Source: Strigamia acuminata (taxonomy: Eukaryota; Arthropoda; Chilopoda; Geophilomorpha; Linotaeniidae). From it: 64,000 nt of DNA. Under the pieces are notes generated by a model, which was not told the DNA's origin, made no database searches, and was given only the letters and a program-made list of their open reading frames with translations. Location: contig OX442315.1 of the NCBI GenBank assembly GCA_949358305.1, positions 20,796,427 to 20,860,426 of the forward strand, in the 5' to 3' direction. A program made the translations under genes and the position numbers. Shown here one piece after another: positions 47,059-58,400 of this stretch; the stretch's first letter is position 1, and each line of letters begins with the position of its first letter.

Positions 47059-49796
47059 ATGACACACACAGTCTGCTCACTCCTCCTCCTCGCGACTTTA
47101 ACTCTGTTCGCGGGGAGTATCCGAAATGACCTGCAGGAAGATTTTAGACTCACAAACGCGCTTAACGCTTTAGACACTGCCGTCAACTCTTCCGCCACTT
47201 CTTCGACACCGGCCAGTCCCGTGGAAGAGAATCAAGTGGTCAATAGAGGACTTACAACTTCACGGCTACGACCAAGGTACTCGGAAGGCGCTCTAAGATT
47301 AGTCGGTGGACGTGGAGTTCACGAAGGAAACATTGAAATTTTCCATCTCGGACGCTGGGGTGCCATTTGCGACGATGAATGGGACATCCGAGAAGCCACC
47401 GTGATTTGTCGGCAGTTGGGCTTCACCCGCGCGCACAAAGTCACTGAAAACTCTCAGTTTGGACTCTCTCGGAGTGAGTATTAACTTAATTCATCGTTGT
47501 TTTTTAAGTTTGATGTCGGGAAGTTTGATTTAATTGTTTATAACGTTAATTACATAACACGAGGGAACCTGAATCAGCTGTCAACCATGACTTTTTTTCT
47601 CTGCCGGATGTTTGTTAGTTGCTTAGTGGGGTCGGGACTCGAGAGCGTGATGATTTGCACGTGTTTAAGGTTAAAGCTTATGAGGAAATGGGCGATGACA
47701 CTGCCCTTGTTTATTTCGGGAAATGTGTGCATAAAATTCAGGTGACAGTTCCTACATCGTTTCGCTGTCGCGTGAAAAGTCATTACTAAAAATAAATAAA
47801 AAAAGTAAATAAAAATAAAATATAATTCTAAAAATAGGAGGATTCCTGTGCTTTCCCATTTCACAACTCGTTAATCTGGATTAAATTTCAAACGATTTAG
47901 TCCGGATATGTAAACTAGTTTATGTAATAAATGAATAAAATGGAAATGAAAATATGTAAATTTAAGGACAATAGGATATAACACTAGCAGATAAGTCGTG
48001 AAAAGTTGTGACTATGTTAAATAAGTGAATGAAAGTGGTTCAAAGCTTCAAAGGATAGTTGAATTGAAACTCACAAAGGAGGTCTTTGAGATTTCACAAC
48101 TCGCGTCGTTAAGCTTGTCAATCAAACAAACGTCTCAATTAAGACACAATTTCATGAAATGTATACCGTAATCAATTCGCGTCTGAATAAAATTGTAAAA
48201 ATTTAAATATGAATTAATTTAGAACGAGTTTGGATGGACAACGTTTACTGCAATGGAGACGAGCGAAATATTACCGAGTGCCGTTTTGATGGATGGGGAG
48301 CGCACGACTGCACACAGCGCGAAGGAGCAGGCGTCGTCTGCTTCGAGCCGCGTTTACATGACACTACCACCACTACGACGACAACGGAGATACCCATCAT
48401 TATGTCGGAAAACGAGACCAATGCGAACAGCAGCTTGAACACCACACAGCAGATGATGATGCGGGATTCGACAGTTGCAAAAGTATCAATTAGGGTAACG
48501 TTTTATTTTTAAAGAAGATATTTTGGAATATTTACAACGTTTCTATTTCAGGCGGTTATGACAGCACCGATGCAAGTTCGACTAATGGGTGGTCGAGTGC
48601 GGGAAGAAGGACGCGTCGAAGTGCGTTTTGGTGACGGCTCTTGGGGTCTAGTTTGTGGAGATGGATGGGGAATGCTGGAAGCGAATGTTGTGTGTAAAAT
48701 GTTGGGCTTGGGCTTTGCTCAGGCTCCGGTTCAGAGCAACTTCTTTGGCGGTCTTCATCTGGGAATGGTATTAAGTGGTGTCAAATGCAGTGGTCGGGAA
48801 ATCAGTTTAGCAGATTGTTTACACGACCAAATGGGATTCGCATTTTGTCCAGGAAGGGCGGAGAATATTGCTGGAGTTATGTGCACTGATAGTAAGTGAT
48901 GCAGCAAAGCAAATTTCTGGAAGTGATGTATTATTCAAGAGCTTTATCTGTTACAGTTGCTCCGGATCTGATATTGGATTATCAGGAAATCGAACGTTCT
49001 GCATATTTGGAGGACAGACAATTATTTTTCCTGCAATGCGCGATGGAAGAAAATTGTATGGCCAAAACAGCATACACGCACAACATGGAAGTTTATGGTA
49101 TTTTTTATTAAATAAAAAGTATTATATGAAGTCTAAAAACTGAGTGATTTTAGGTTGGCAGCTCGAGGTTCGTCGATTACTTCGATTCACAGCCAAATCA
49201 AAGAATATTGGAACTGCAGATTTTCGCCCGGTCATTCCTAAACACATGTGGCAATGGCATCATTGTCATCTGTACGCGCATACATCTAATCTGTCATTTT
49301 GTTTCTTTTTTTTAAAGATTATTAATTTATTCCTAGGCATTATCATAGCATGGAAGTGTTTGCTCACTTTGATATAATCGATGGAAGAGGCAAACGGGTC
49401 GCGGAAGGACATAAAGCGAGCTTTTGTCTCGAAGACAATCAGTGTGATATGGGAATCCAACCAAAATACGCTTGTGCAAATTATGGAGACCAAGGTATTT
49501 CCGTTGGCTGCACGGACACATATTTACATAACGTTGACTGCCAATGGATTGACATCACTGATGTAGTACCTGGTTATTATTTTCTCAAGGTAATTTTTTT
49601 TCCTTCAGTTGTGTTAGTTACACATGAACATTCTTTCTTTTTCTTTTCTTTCTTTCTTTCTTTTTTTTTTTAGATCTCTATCAACCCGGAATATAAAATA
49701 CCTGAAATGTCATACGAAAACAATGCTGCACTATGTAGTTTGTACTACAATTCACTAAGCATTCATGTGTGGAATTGCACTTTGATGAGGCCATAA
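47059..49796 (+). CDS. Loxl: Lysyl oxidase-like protein with two SRCR domains
   Basis: Seven exons (47059-47473, 48223-48494, 48552-48891, 48957-49097, 49154-49271, 49337-49589, 49674-49796) give 553 residues. A signal peptide (TVCSLLLLATLTLFAGS) leads to SRCR domain 1 (ALRLVGGRGVHEGNIEI to GAGVVCFE), a Thr-rich linker, and SRCR domain 2 (VRLMGGRVREEGRVEVRFGD to NIAGVMCTD). The catalytic lysyl oxidase domain follows. It keeps the copper motif WQWHHCHLHYHSMEVF, the LTQ lysine in EGHKASFCLED, the partner Tyr in PKYACANYGDQG, and DCQWIDITDVVPGYYFLK. The enzyme oxidises lysines of collagen and similar proteins outside the cell. Two SRCR domains instead of the four of vertebrate LOXL2-4 is an arthropod-like arrangement. 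Its last two exons have a broken copy at 53757. Confidence 0.95.
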
Positions 49797-51048
49797 GATG
49801 ATTAAGGTGTCAGTTTTCACTGCCAATCATTTGCGCTGTGATTGAATCCAAAGATGTCCGTCCTAAATTATTTAGGGGTCCAAGATTGTGTACTACCAAC
49901 TGCCACTGTGTATATTTTTCTCTGCAAATTAGTTGCAGAAATGATAGACTGCAATTATTATATACAAGTACATAGCATAGAGTTTTATTTCTGCAAAATT
50001 AGAAATCGAGTCGAATTGAATAGATATTATTAATATTATTATATAAAACTACTTATTTACAATAGTCTATATTTATTATAAGGCTTTTAATCAAAGTTTT
50101 TTTTCCCATTTAATTCGTAAATTTAATATAATTAGAAATTTTTATTTTATTTATATAGAATACGATATGGCGAACTAAAGTTTTTATATACAAAATGCTT
50201 TTCAATTATTGATATATTTTAAAGACTAAAATATTTTCTTAAAAAAAGCTTTTGGTTATCATTGTTAAAAATATATAAAATAAAAAAATTCTTGTATCAA
50301 TATGATTCACTGGTTGACTGTTTTGGGACGCCGAGGTTTCCTTGGTAGAGTTGTTATTTTGACAGGTAAAACAAACGGCGCCTACTAACAAAAACAATTC
50401 AGTTCCAACGTAAACAACACATATCTTATTAAATTTGTTATTAGTATAAATTCTACATTGTAATGCTAATTCCTACGATTATTTCATTCACACAGATTTG
50501 TAACTCACCTTTGTTTCTTCCATTTCAGTCTATTCGCCAACATTCACATAAAACAAACCAAAAAAAAGAACATACAGAATTAATCACAATACAAAAAAAC
50601 AAACATTTTTTAAAAATAAACAAGGACAAGTACCAAATGCATCCAATTTTGCCATTCTTCTTTTGCATTCCAAATTCTCAAGTTTATTACATCACTACAC
50701 GTGACCAAACATTATCATAATATTTTTAGTTAATTAAACTTAAACCTCGTTTACACTTTCAAGGTTTTAATTTTTTATTTTAATGTAAATACTCATTGAA
50801 CTAGGTTAATGAGCTTCCTTTTAAAACAAACCTTCGTCACTCTGGTGAGTCTCCCATGACGTCATTCCCGACCTTGAAACAGCCTTGCTACAAAGTGAAA
50901 CAACGCCAACTCGTTTTCCAATCATACTTTACGTAAGGAAGTCAAAATAGGAAAACATTTTATTGTCGTGCTTTTCCTCGTCCTTTTTCTTTCTCAATAT
51001 TTTAATATCTCACCTTCTTCAATTTACTGGGCAAAGGAAGCGACCCTT
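49438..51048 (+). repeat. Left copy of the LOXL/DOCK 3'-end duplication
   Basis: This 1.6 kb segment covers LOXL exon 6 (part), exon 7, both 3' UTRs and a copy of the last DOCK exons. It matches 53757-55432 in the same orientation with scattered substitutions and small indels. In this copy the LOXL part is intact and the DOCK part is a relic. Confidence 0.92.
50307..51048 (-). pseudogene. Orphan copy of the DOCK C-terminal exons
   Basis: Minus-strand relatives of the last three DOCK exons are present here. The terminal exon copy (about 50307-50383) still reads open, ending [10 protein letters not shown]. However, it has lost part of the Pro-rich stretch of the functional copy. The micro-exon copy reads TEMEETK with its donor. 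The larger exon is cut off at 51048. With no upstream DOCK exons beyond that, it cannot be made unless an alternative transcript crosses the spacer. Confidence 0.8.
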
Positions 51049-52241
51049 GGTATAATTACAGTTTATACCGGACACCTCTGAGAACATCTCCAAAATTTGA
51101 ATTTAGGGGTAGTTAAGGGTGGGAAATTGAATAGCGTTGACGTTTTGGGGGGCAAACGAACACGAAACCAGAAAAAGGAGTATTAATGGCTGTAGGTTAA
51201 GCAGAGAATCATATGGCCAATTGTTGTTGTTGTTTCCATTCCAGAGTGTATTTGGGAGGGGGGGGGGGGGGGTCAGAGCCCCTCCTTGAATAAGTAAAGA
51301 AAAGGCACGTGTATAGCAATGCTGACAGCTAACAATAAAATTAAAAAATTTAAATAATGGGCCATATGAGGGCAATTAAAAGTACTATAAGGGGTGTTAA
51401 TCTCTTAATCTGTTGATGCAATTTTAGGTCTTCGAGATAACAAGGATCGCGATTCAATCCTTGGGGCTCGCTTAGGAGATTGAAATGATCGCAAACCTCG
51501 AGAAGAGAGAGAGAAAAGTTGAGAAAAGTTTGTAGACACTTTTTGGTGGTTAGTTGGTGAAGGCAAAGTAAAAAAAACAAATCTTGGTCCAATAAAGAAA
51601 CGAGAAGGGCCAGATGAGGAAGGATGGACAACTGTTCACCGTTAATTTAAATTAAAGAATAAATAACTAAAACAAATTGACAGCGATAGCTTTGATTATA
51701 TGCTTTTGGTTTCAATTATTTCTACATCTTTAATCGTTTTTATTTTTGTTTGTTTTCTTTATAATGGAAGATCGGCTGTGTGATGAGATTTATAGGAAAT
51801 TGGTTAAGGAAATAAAAATAAGTCAAAATTAAGTTTGTGGTTTCTTTATTTTTTATCAGTCGTACATTATTTAAGAACTAAATTTTACGTATCGGCAGAA
51901 TAAATACCGGTACGGAAATAAAAGAAATTCAGAAATTTTTACAATACTTGTTTTCAAAGCAAGCAAGATGATTCCAGTGTGCACAAGAAGTTAGACGTCA
52001 AGTTTGCTGTTTGAAATTGCATATTATGTGCCTTTAATATTAAAAACTATTTTACACAAACAAATTTAAATATTCAAATTTGTTTTGCATGTCATAGTAG
52101 GAAAAAAGTCGGGCCGTGTCGACTTTTCATCTGAAGAAGTTCAGTGCTTGGTCAGAGCAGCACTAGTGTGTTGGAAGTTATTTCTGTCGTTTTTTATTGT
52201 TTTTTTTTATTATTACACGTCATTTTATTCATGGCTGAGCT
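51049..52241. other. Left part of the spacer between the duplicated segments
   Basis: No gene is recognised. There is a 15-base G run at 51258-51272, whose other strand reads as Pro codons. The two overlapping open minus-strand frames (51103-51631) look like chance and have no recognised motif. Confidence 0.5.
51258..51272. repeat. Poly-G/poly-C tract
   Basis: Fifteen consecutive G on the plus strand in otherwise AT-rich sequence, within the rearranged spacer. Confidence 0.85.
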
Positions 52242-52244
52242 TAT

Positions 52245-52637
52245 TTGAAACTGACGAATGAGTATCGTCGAGCCGACGATAGCCGCAATGATGGTCATGC
52301 TAACTGGGATAACCGCGATGTTCGAGAAGAACGAAGACGTTTCGTATCGACACGTCGCGGGCGGGACGAGAGAAACAAATTAGAATGGCAAATGGCGTGG
52401 CGTCGTGAGAATGATAGACGCACAACAGCTAAGGATGATGTATGTTTGCGATATTTGTGTGAGGTGTGGATGTTTTTATTGAGTATTTTTTTGTATTCAG
52501 AATCGTTTTGAGGATCGACCACGTTTCGGTCGTGACGAAGATGACAGCTAGAGTCCTGAATGAGGTGGAGATCGAGAAAAATATTAACCGCGAATCTGCA
52601 GGAAGTGGAATGATGAGAAACGTAGACGTGATCCAGG
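52245..52637 (+). pseudogene. Arg/Asp-rich pseudo-exon pair
   Basis: A first exon-like piece (about 52245-52440) reads EYRRADDSRNDGHANWDNRD and on through VREERRRF; after an intron-like stretch ending in TATTCAG a second (52501-52637) reads NRFEDRPRFGRDEDDS and then hits stops. The RD-rich composition resembles the C-terminal repeats of eIF3a, but the assignment is only by composition. The in-frame stops show that it is decayed. Confidence 0.5.
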
Positions 52638-52663
52638 TTGGTTTGTTAGTCGTTTGTTCGTCT

Positions 52664-53001
52664 ACTACATACTAAAAACAAATTTTTTATTAATTCAATT
52701 TAAAAAAAAAAGTGATCAATTTCTTACTGTAGCTTCTTCGTTTTCCATTTCTTTCATTTTATCTTGTGCCATCATCATACACAGTTTGTCATATTCTGCT
52801 TCCAGGTCGGTGGGCACACTCCATACGTCTATACGTCCATATGGACGTATGGAGTGTGCCCATCCCCACCGAAGCAGAATATGACAAACTGTGTATGATG
52901 ATGGCACACGAAAAAATAATAGAAATGGAAAACGAAGAAATTGATCACTTTTTTTAAAAATTGAATTAACAAAAAATTTGTTTTTAGTATGCAGTATGCG
53001 G
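52664..53001. repeat. Large inverted repeat with exon-like arms
   Basis: Arms 52664-52840 and 52841-53001 are inverted copies meeting at the exact palindrome ACGTCCATATGGACGT, with no spacer. Each arm, read outward from the centre, encodes EAEYDKLCMMMA and a charged helix ending in MENEE. In the left arm this is followed by a GTAAG donor and, ~55 bp on, a TTTTTAG acceptor-like end. The right arm lacks about 12 bases at the donor. Confidence 0.88.
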
Positions 53002-53070
53002 TGTATCTAGGAAGTGAAAGAAGTTGAATTCTCGGAGCAGCACCTCCGTGGGTTCAACTCCTTTCTCGCC

Positions 53071-53185
53071 CGGGGAATCAACAACCATCTCTGCCGAGGA
53101 ATCCATCGCTACCGGAGAATCCAACTTCACCGGGGAATCCATCGCCACCGGAGAATGCAATTTCACCGCAGAATCAACCACCATG
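53071..53185 (-). repeat. 18-bp imperfect tandem repeats
   Basis: Six or so 18-bp units with a GGAGAATCC-type core. On the minus strand they read as hexapeptides such as VAMDSP and VKLDSP inside a 76-codon open frame (52984-53214) that starts MEEVESGSEDMVVDS. No family is recognised, and it may be another exon fragment. Confidence 0.7.
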
Positions 53186-53501
53186 TCCTCCGAGCCCGAC
53201 TCTACTTCTTCCATTTGCTCTACAAGTGTTTTATTAATTCAAATCACAGGTTCATATACATAACACACTAAAACCTGATTGGCTAACACAAAGAACGTTT
53301 AGTGGACGTGGTGATGTCCATACGACATTCCCAATAAGCGCCCTCTTGCGAGGCATTGACGACCGTAACTACAATGCACATCAGGCATGAGCATGACATG
53401 TTTTTCATTTTACCGGATATTAAAAACAAATTTTTGCATTGGATTGCATGTGCTTATGAAGATGCCTGCTGCAGTGCTTAATTGTTTAAGACGTTAAAGT
53501 A

Positions 53502-53564
53502 TCAGTCAAAGAGAAATAAAAAAATAAAAATATTCAAATTGCTCCAAACATACCGAGTTTCGAC
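53502..53564 (+). pseudogene. Decayed fragment of SFR1 exon 1
   Basis: This stretch matches SFR1 at about 39914-39975: both contain TATCAGTCAAAGAGAAA and end near CAAACNTACCGAG. The copy has substitutions and an in-frame TAA. It is only about 62 bp long, and the flanks do not match SFR1. Confidence 0.75.
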
Positions 53565-53610
53565 GCATTTTGACTAGTTTCGATGTCATTTTTGACGTTT
53601 TTAGACATAT

Positions 53611-53681
53611 TTTGCTCGTTTTTTTTCAAAATCTTCAAATACCTCAAAATTATTTGAAGATTTTGAAGAAAAAACAAGCAA
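53611..53681. repeat. AT-rich hairpin
   Basis: TTCAAAATCTTCAAATA pairs with TATTTGAAGATTTTGAAG across a short loop, with arms of about 30 bp. It lies between the SFR1 fragment and the right copy of the duplication. Confidence 0.75.
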
Positions 53682-53756
53682 GAATTGAGTAGCAAATGGC
53701 AGAACCAAGAAAATTCAATTCACTTGGAACCATTGAGCCATTGACAAGACGAGTAA

Positions 53757-54067
53757 CATCAGTGTGATTTGGAAATCCAACCAAAATACGCTTGTGCAAA
53801 TTATGAAGACCAAGGCATTTCCGTTGACTGCACATATTCAGACATATTTACATAACGTTGACTGCCAATGGATTGACATCACTGATGTAGTACCTGGTTA
53901 TTATTTTCTCAAGGTATTTTTTTCCGCTTCAATTATGTTAGTTACACATGACCATTCTTTCTTCTTCTTTTCTTTCTTTCGTTCTTTTTTTTCTAGATCT
54001 CTATCAACCCGGAATTTAAAATAGCTGAAAAGTCATACGAAAACAATGCTGCACTTTGATGAGGCCA
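53757..54067 (+). pseudogene. Broken copy of LOXL exons 6-7
   Basis: The sequence follows LOXL exon 6 from the CDMGIQPKYACANYG region, keeps the intron and then exon 7. A small insertion after the copied GISV stretch shifts the frame, and exon 7 has lost about 48 bp between two GCACT repeats. The copper motif and upstream exons are absent, so no oxidase could be made. Confidence 0.9.
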
Positions 54068-55432
54068 TAAGATGATTAACATGTCAGTTTTCACTGCCAA
54101 TCATTTGCGCTGTGATTGAATCCAAAGAAATGAATCCTAAATTATTTAGGAGTCCAAGATTGTGTACTACCAACTGCCAATGTGTATATTTTTCTCTGCA
54201 AATTAGTTTCAGAAGTGATAAAGACTCCAATTATTTTATATATATAGCATATAGTTTTATTTCTGTAAAATTAGAAATCGAGTCGAATTGTATAGATCTT
54301 ATTAATATTATTATATAAAACTACTTATTTACAATAGTCTATATTTATTATAAGGCTTTTAATCAAAGTTTTTTTCCCATTTAATTTGTAAATTTAATAC
54401 AATTAGAAATTTTTTTTTATTTATATACAATACGATATAGCAAACTAAAGTTTTTATATACAAAGTTTTAAGTAAAATCGTTACGAAATATGGTCAACAA
54501 AATGCTTTTCAATTATTGATATATTTTAAAGACTAAAATATATTCTTAAAAAAAAGCTTTTAAAATGTACTGCTGAGTCGAAATCACAACCTTTTGGTTT
54601 TCATTATTAAAAATATATATAAAATAAAAAAATTCTTGTATCAATATGATTCACTGGTTTACTGTTTTGGGACGCCGAGGTTTCTTTGGTGGAGTTGGTG
54701 GAGTTCTTTCTTTGATAGGTAAAGGAAACGGCGCCTACAAACAAAAACAATTCAGTTCCAACGTAAACAACACCACATCTTATTAAACTTGTTATTAGTA
54801 TAAATTCTACATTGTAATGCTAAATCCTACGATTATTTCATTCACACAGATTTGTAACTCACCTTTGTTTCTTCCGTTTCAGTCTATTCGCCAACATTCA
54901 CACAAAACAAACCAAAAAAAGAACGCACAGAATTAATCACAATACAAAAAGACAAACATTTTTCAAAAATAAACAAATCAATAAATAATACTCAAATTTC
55001 CTACCAAGGACACGTACGAAATGCATCCAATTTTGCCATTCCTTTTTTGCATTCCAAATTCTCAAGTTTATTACATCACTACACGTGCCCTTTCGACCAA
55101 ACATTATCATAATGTTTTTAGTTAATTAAACTTAAATCTCGTTTACGCTTTCAAGGTTTTAATTTTTTATTTTAATTTAAATACTCATTGAACTAGGTTA
55201 ATGAGCTTCCTTTTAAAACAAACCTTGGTGAGTCTCCCATAACGTCATTCCCGACCTTGAAACACCCTTGCTACAAAGCGAAACAACGCCAACTCGCTTT
55301 CCAATCATACTTTACATAAGGAAGTCAAAATAGGAAAAAATTTCATTGTCGCGCTTTGCCTCGTCCTTTTTCTTTCTCAACGTTTTAATGCCTCACCTTC
55401 TTCATTTTACTGGGCAAAGGAAGCGACCCTTT
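53757..55432 (+). repeat. Right copy of the LOXL/DOCK 3'-end duplication
   Basis: Direct repeat of 49438-51048. Here the DOCK exons are the functional ones and the LOXL exons the relics. Confidence 0.92.
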
Positions 55433-58400
55433 CCTCGACACAGTTCCATTTGAAATAGAATCGCTGATGTTCGAATAATCAGCGTAGGCCTGTTTTTGAG
55501 GCAAAGGCGGGGGCGTGTCGTTCACAACCATTGGGGATGAGAGTGATGGCATGAATGACACTGAAACGAGAGTTTTTTTTATTCTAAATGTGTCATCGGG
55601 ACATTGTACGGGTACTGTTTTCTTACCGGCAGTCCGAGGTGGTGTAGGTGTAGTTCGAGGAAGCACAAAATGACCACTCGATGGTCGACTGTTGCGTTTT
55701 TCCGTTTCTGAACGTAATGGTCTGTGAGGTGTTAACTAAACAATCGCAAAAATAAATAAATAGTATACAGTAAAATCGGTTTTATTGCAATTTTTCATTT
55801 ACCTGTTCGTTAAGTTCTATTATCGGTTGTTGTAAATCCGTTTTACTGTCGTACCACTGCGTCTGCGATTGGGCTTCGGACTCCCGGGAAGAAACAGACG
55901 CGGCAGATGCTCGTCTTAATGTACCAAACGCGCTATCTCTTTTGGAACGTGTCGATCGATTACTTACGGCTGGAGACGATGGTCGAACAAACACGGAATG
56001 GGCCCGCGAATTCGGTGATATTTTCGAAGGTAACGACGCGGCCAACAGTCTGAAAAAGTCAAATATTTAAATAATGTTTACAATTACACGATGTTTGAAA
56101 TTAAAAACACGTAATTATTACATAAAAAAATAAGCGAGCAAATTCGAAAACTTAAATTACAAACGAGACAGTTTTCGTTTTACCTTCGTGAAGTGGATGC
56201 CTTCATTCTATCGAGTGTTAGTATAAGATAAAGCAAAGACAGGTTAGTCCAAAAAAGAAATGCTACTGATGTAGTATTTAACTGTTAGTCGTGCGAAAAT
56301 CAATAACTACAACTTACATGTCCGAAATACTAAGATTGCCATCCGATAATCGATCGATGTTACTTTTAGAGGACAAAATTTTGTGTCGGCGCATTGTAGA
56401 TAGAAATTTTCCCTCATCGATTTTGAGCGGCTACACAAAAACCAATCAATAAATAAAATTAAGTTTTTTCTCATATTAAATTACTTTTCGTCCATATTTA
56501 TCTTCGACGTGTGTCTTGAGTTTTACAAAACACTCTTCCATTCTTTCGTGAAATGGCCGTAAACTTTCCGGCGCTTTCAGTCGATGAATGAACAATCCTG
56601 CCTCGAGCAAAGGTATTTGCTGGGCAATCAGATCTTTTAGCCACTGTATTCGCTCATTATTTTTGCGAGTTGGATTTTTTTCAAGAAACTCGTCCGTAAA
56701 AAAAGCCTGCAATGAAAGATTAAACAATTATTACCGACAACTCGAGTGCATCGCTTAAATTTTACCTTTTCGTAATTAACAATCCCACCCATGACAGCTG
56801 CATCAACTATGCCACTGAGCATCATGCTCAAAGGACCAAGTGGTGAATTGGCATCGTTGTCGTGAGTCACAATAAGATCTTGTAGTTTTTTATTGCTTAA
56901 TTCCATCGTTTCTACAGCATTTTCCAACGGGCTCACGTCAAACTGAATAAATTCGTTAGTTAAACTTGGAAAACTGTGTTAAAACGAACAAATACATACC
57001 GAGTGGGAATTGACAACAGGAAACCAACGTAAAATACCAGGAAGTGGATAAGAGATTTCTAATACTGTTCGCTCTAACCATAAATTCTAAATAAAAATTA
57101 AAAATTAAACGATGTACAAAGAAAATAGTGAAGAAATAAATTGTGATTAATTCAGTCCTTACAGCAAATTCGTTATCCGAATCTCTTCCACCCTTTCTTC
57201 GCGAATAAGTAAACTTCTGTACATCGTTCACTTTATAAAACCTTGGAATAAAAAAAAAATAGTTGAAATTTATAGAAAAAAAACATAGAATTAAGAAAAA
57301 TACTTTAAAATTTGTTGTTGTACGTTTTTATTCGCAAACTTTTTTTTCTCTTGCATTAGTGGGTCGACTTTGTTAATTTGAAGATATTGAACACAAGAAG
57401 TGAGAATTTCATTATCAGGTGGAGCAAGTTTAGTCAGCAACTAAAAACATTTCACATTTCATATTAAATGAATAGCATTAACACGTCGAACCATGTCAAT
57501 TCGTTACCTTCGCATTTGGAAACTGATTTTGAAGATGACTGCTAAAGTCACTTAAACGTTCGTATTCTTTTCCTCGATAAATAAATACTTTATTCTAGAA
57601 AATATAATTTATCGTATTATTTTATCAAATATTTTAAGAGTTTTATTTTATTTTAAATCTTAAACACCTGTAAAAAGGTTTGAAAGCCGAGTCCGTAGTA
57701 CGCAACCCTAAAATATTCAGCTTCGGGCCGCATTTGATTCATAATGTTGTCATAAAGTTTAGACATTCTTTTCTATAATCATTTTAAAACATTACAAAAG
57801 AATCTGAGCCACATTAAATTTATACTTACAAGCAATGAACTTAATTGAGTGTAATCAAATATTTCATTTTCATACTGCTCACTCAATTCCTTGCATAATA
57901 TCAACCCCAGCTCCCACATCTAAATACCAAAAACAATTATAAATTGCAGAATTTTATCAATATTGCGATGTTATTACTTTTCCCTTATCGAAGTAATCGA
58001 TCATGTCGTAGTAAAGAGCCTCCTTAAGTTCATGATGGGTTCCACAATTTGGATGTTTATCGTTTTTCAGAATCAATTGCAACGGCTCGTTTGACCACTT
58101 GAGTAGTTTTGCGTGCAAATTAAGCGTAAAAGCAGCTTCGGTGTAATTGTCACATTCCAAATGCAAATCTGATAACTTATACAAGTATCGAATATACATT
58201 TCCTTGCGATTAATTTCATTGTAAAATTCCTGTGTAGAAATTTAAATTTAAATTAATAAAAATTAAAAAAAAAAAGATAAAGTTTCATACCAAAAGATTG
58301 ACTGTACAACTCATTCTATTTTCCTTATTCTCATCAGTTACAATCGCCCGATATTCCAACAAACGTTCAATTAAACGCGTAACTGTTTGTACAAATCGTA

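Noticed and set aside
51103-51631. Two overlapping leucine-rich minus-strand frames
   Set aside because: They cross a poly-C tract and low-complexity DNA and resemble no known protein.
53611-53681. Hairpin as a Helitron 3' end
   Set aside because: The stem is AT-rich and no CTRR end or matching TC start was seen.
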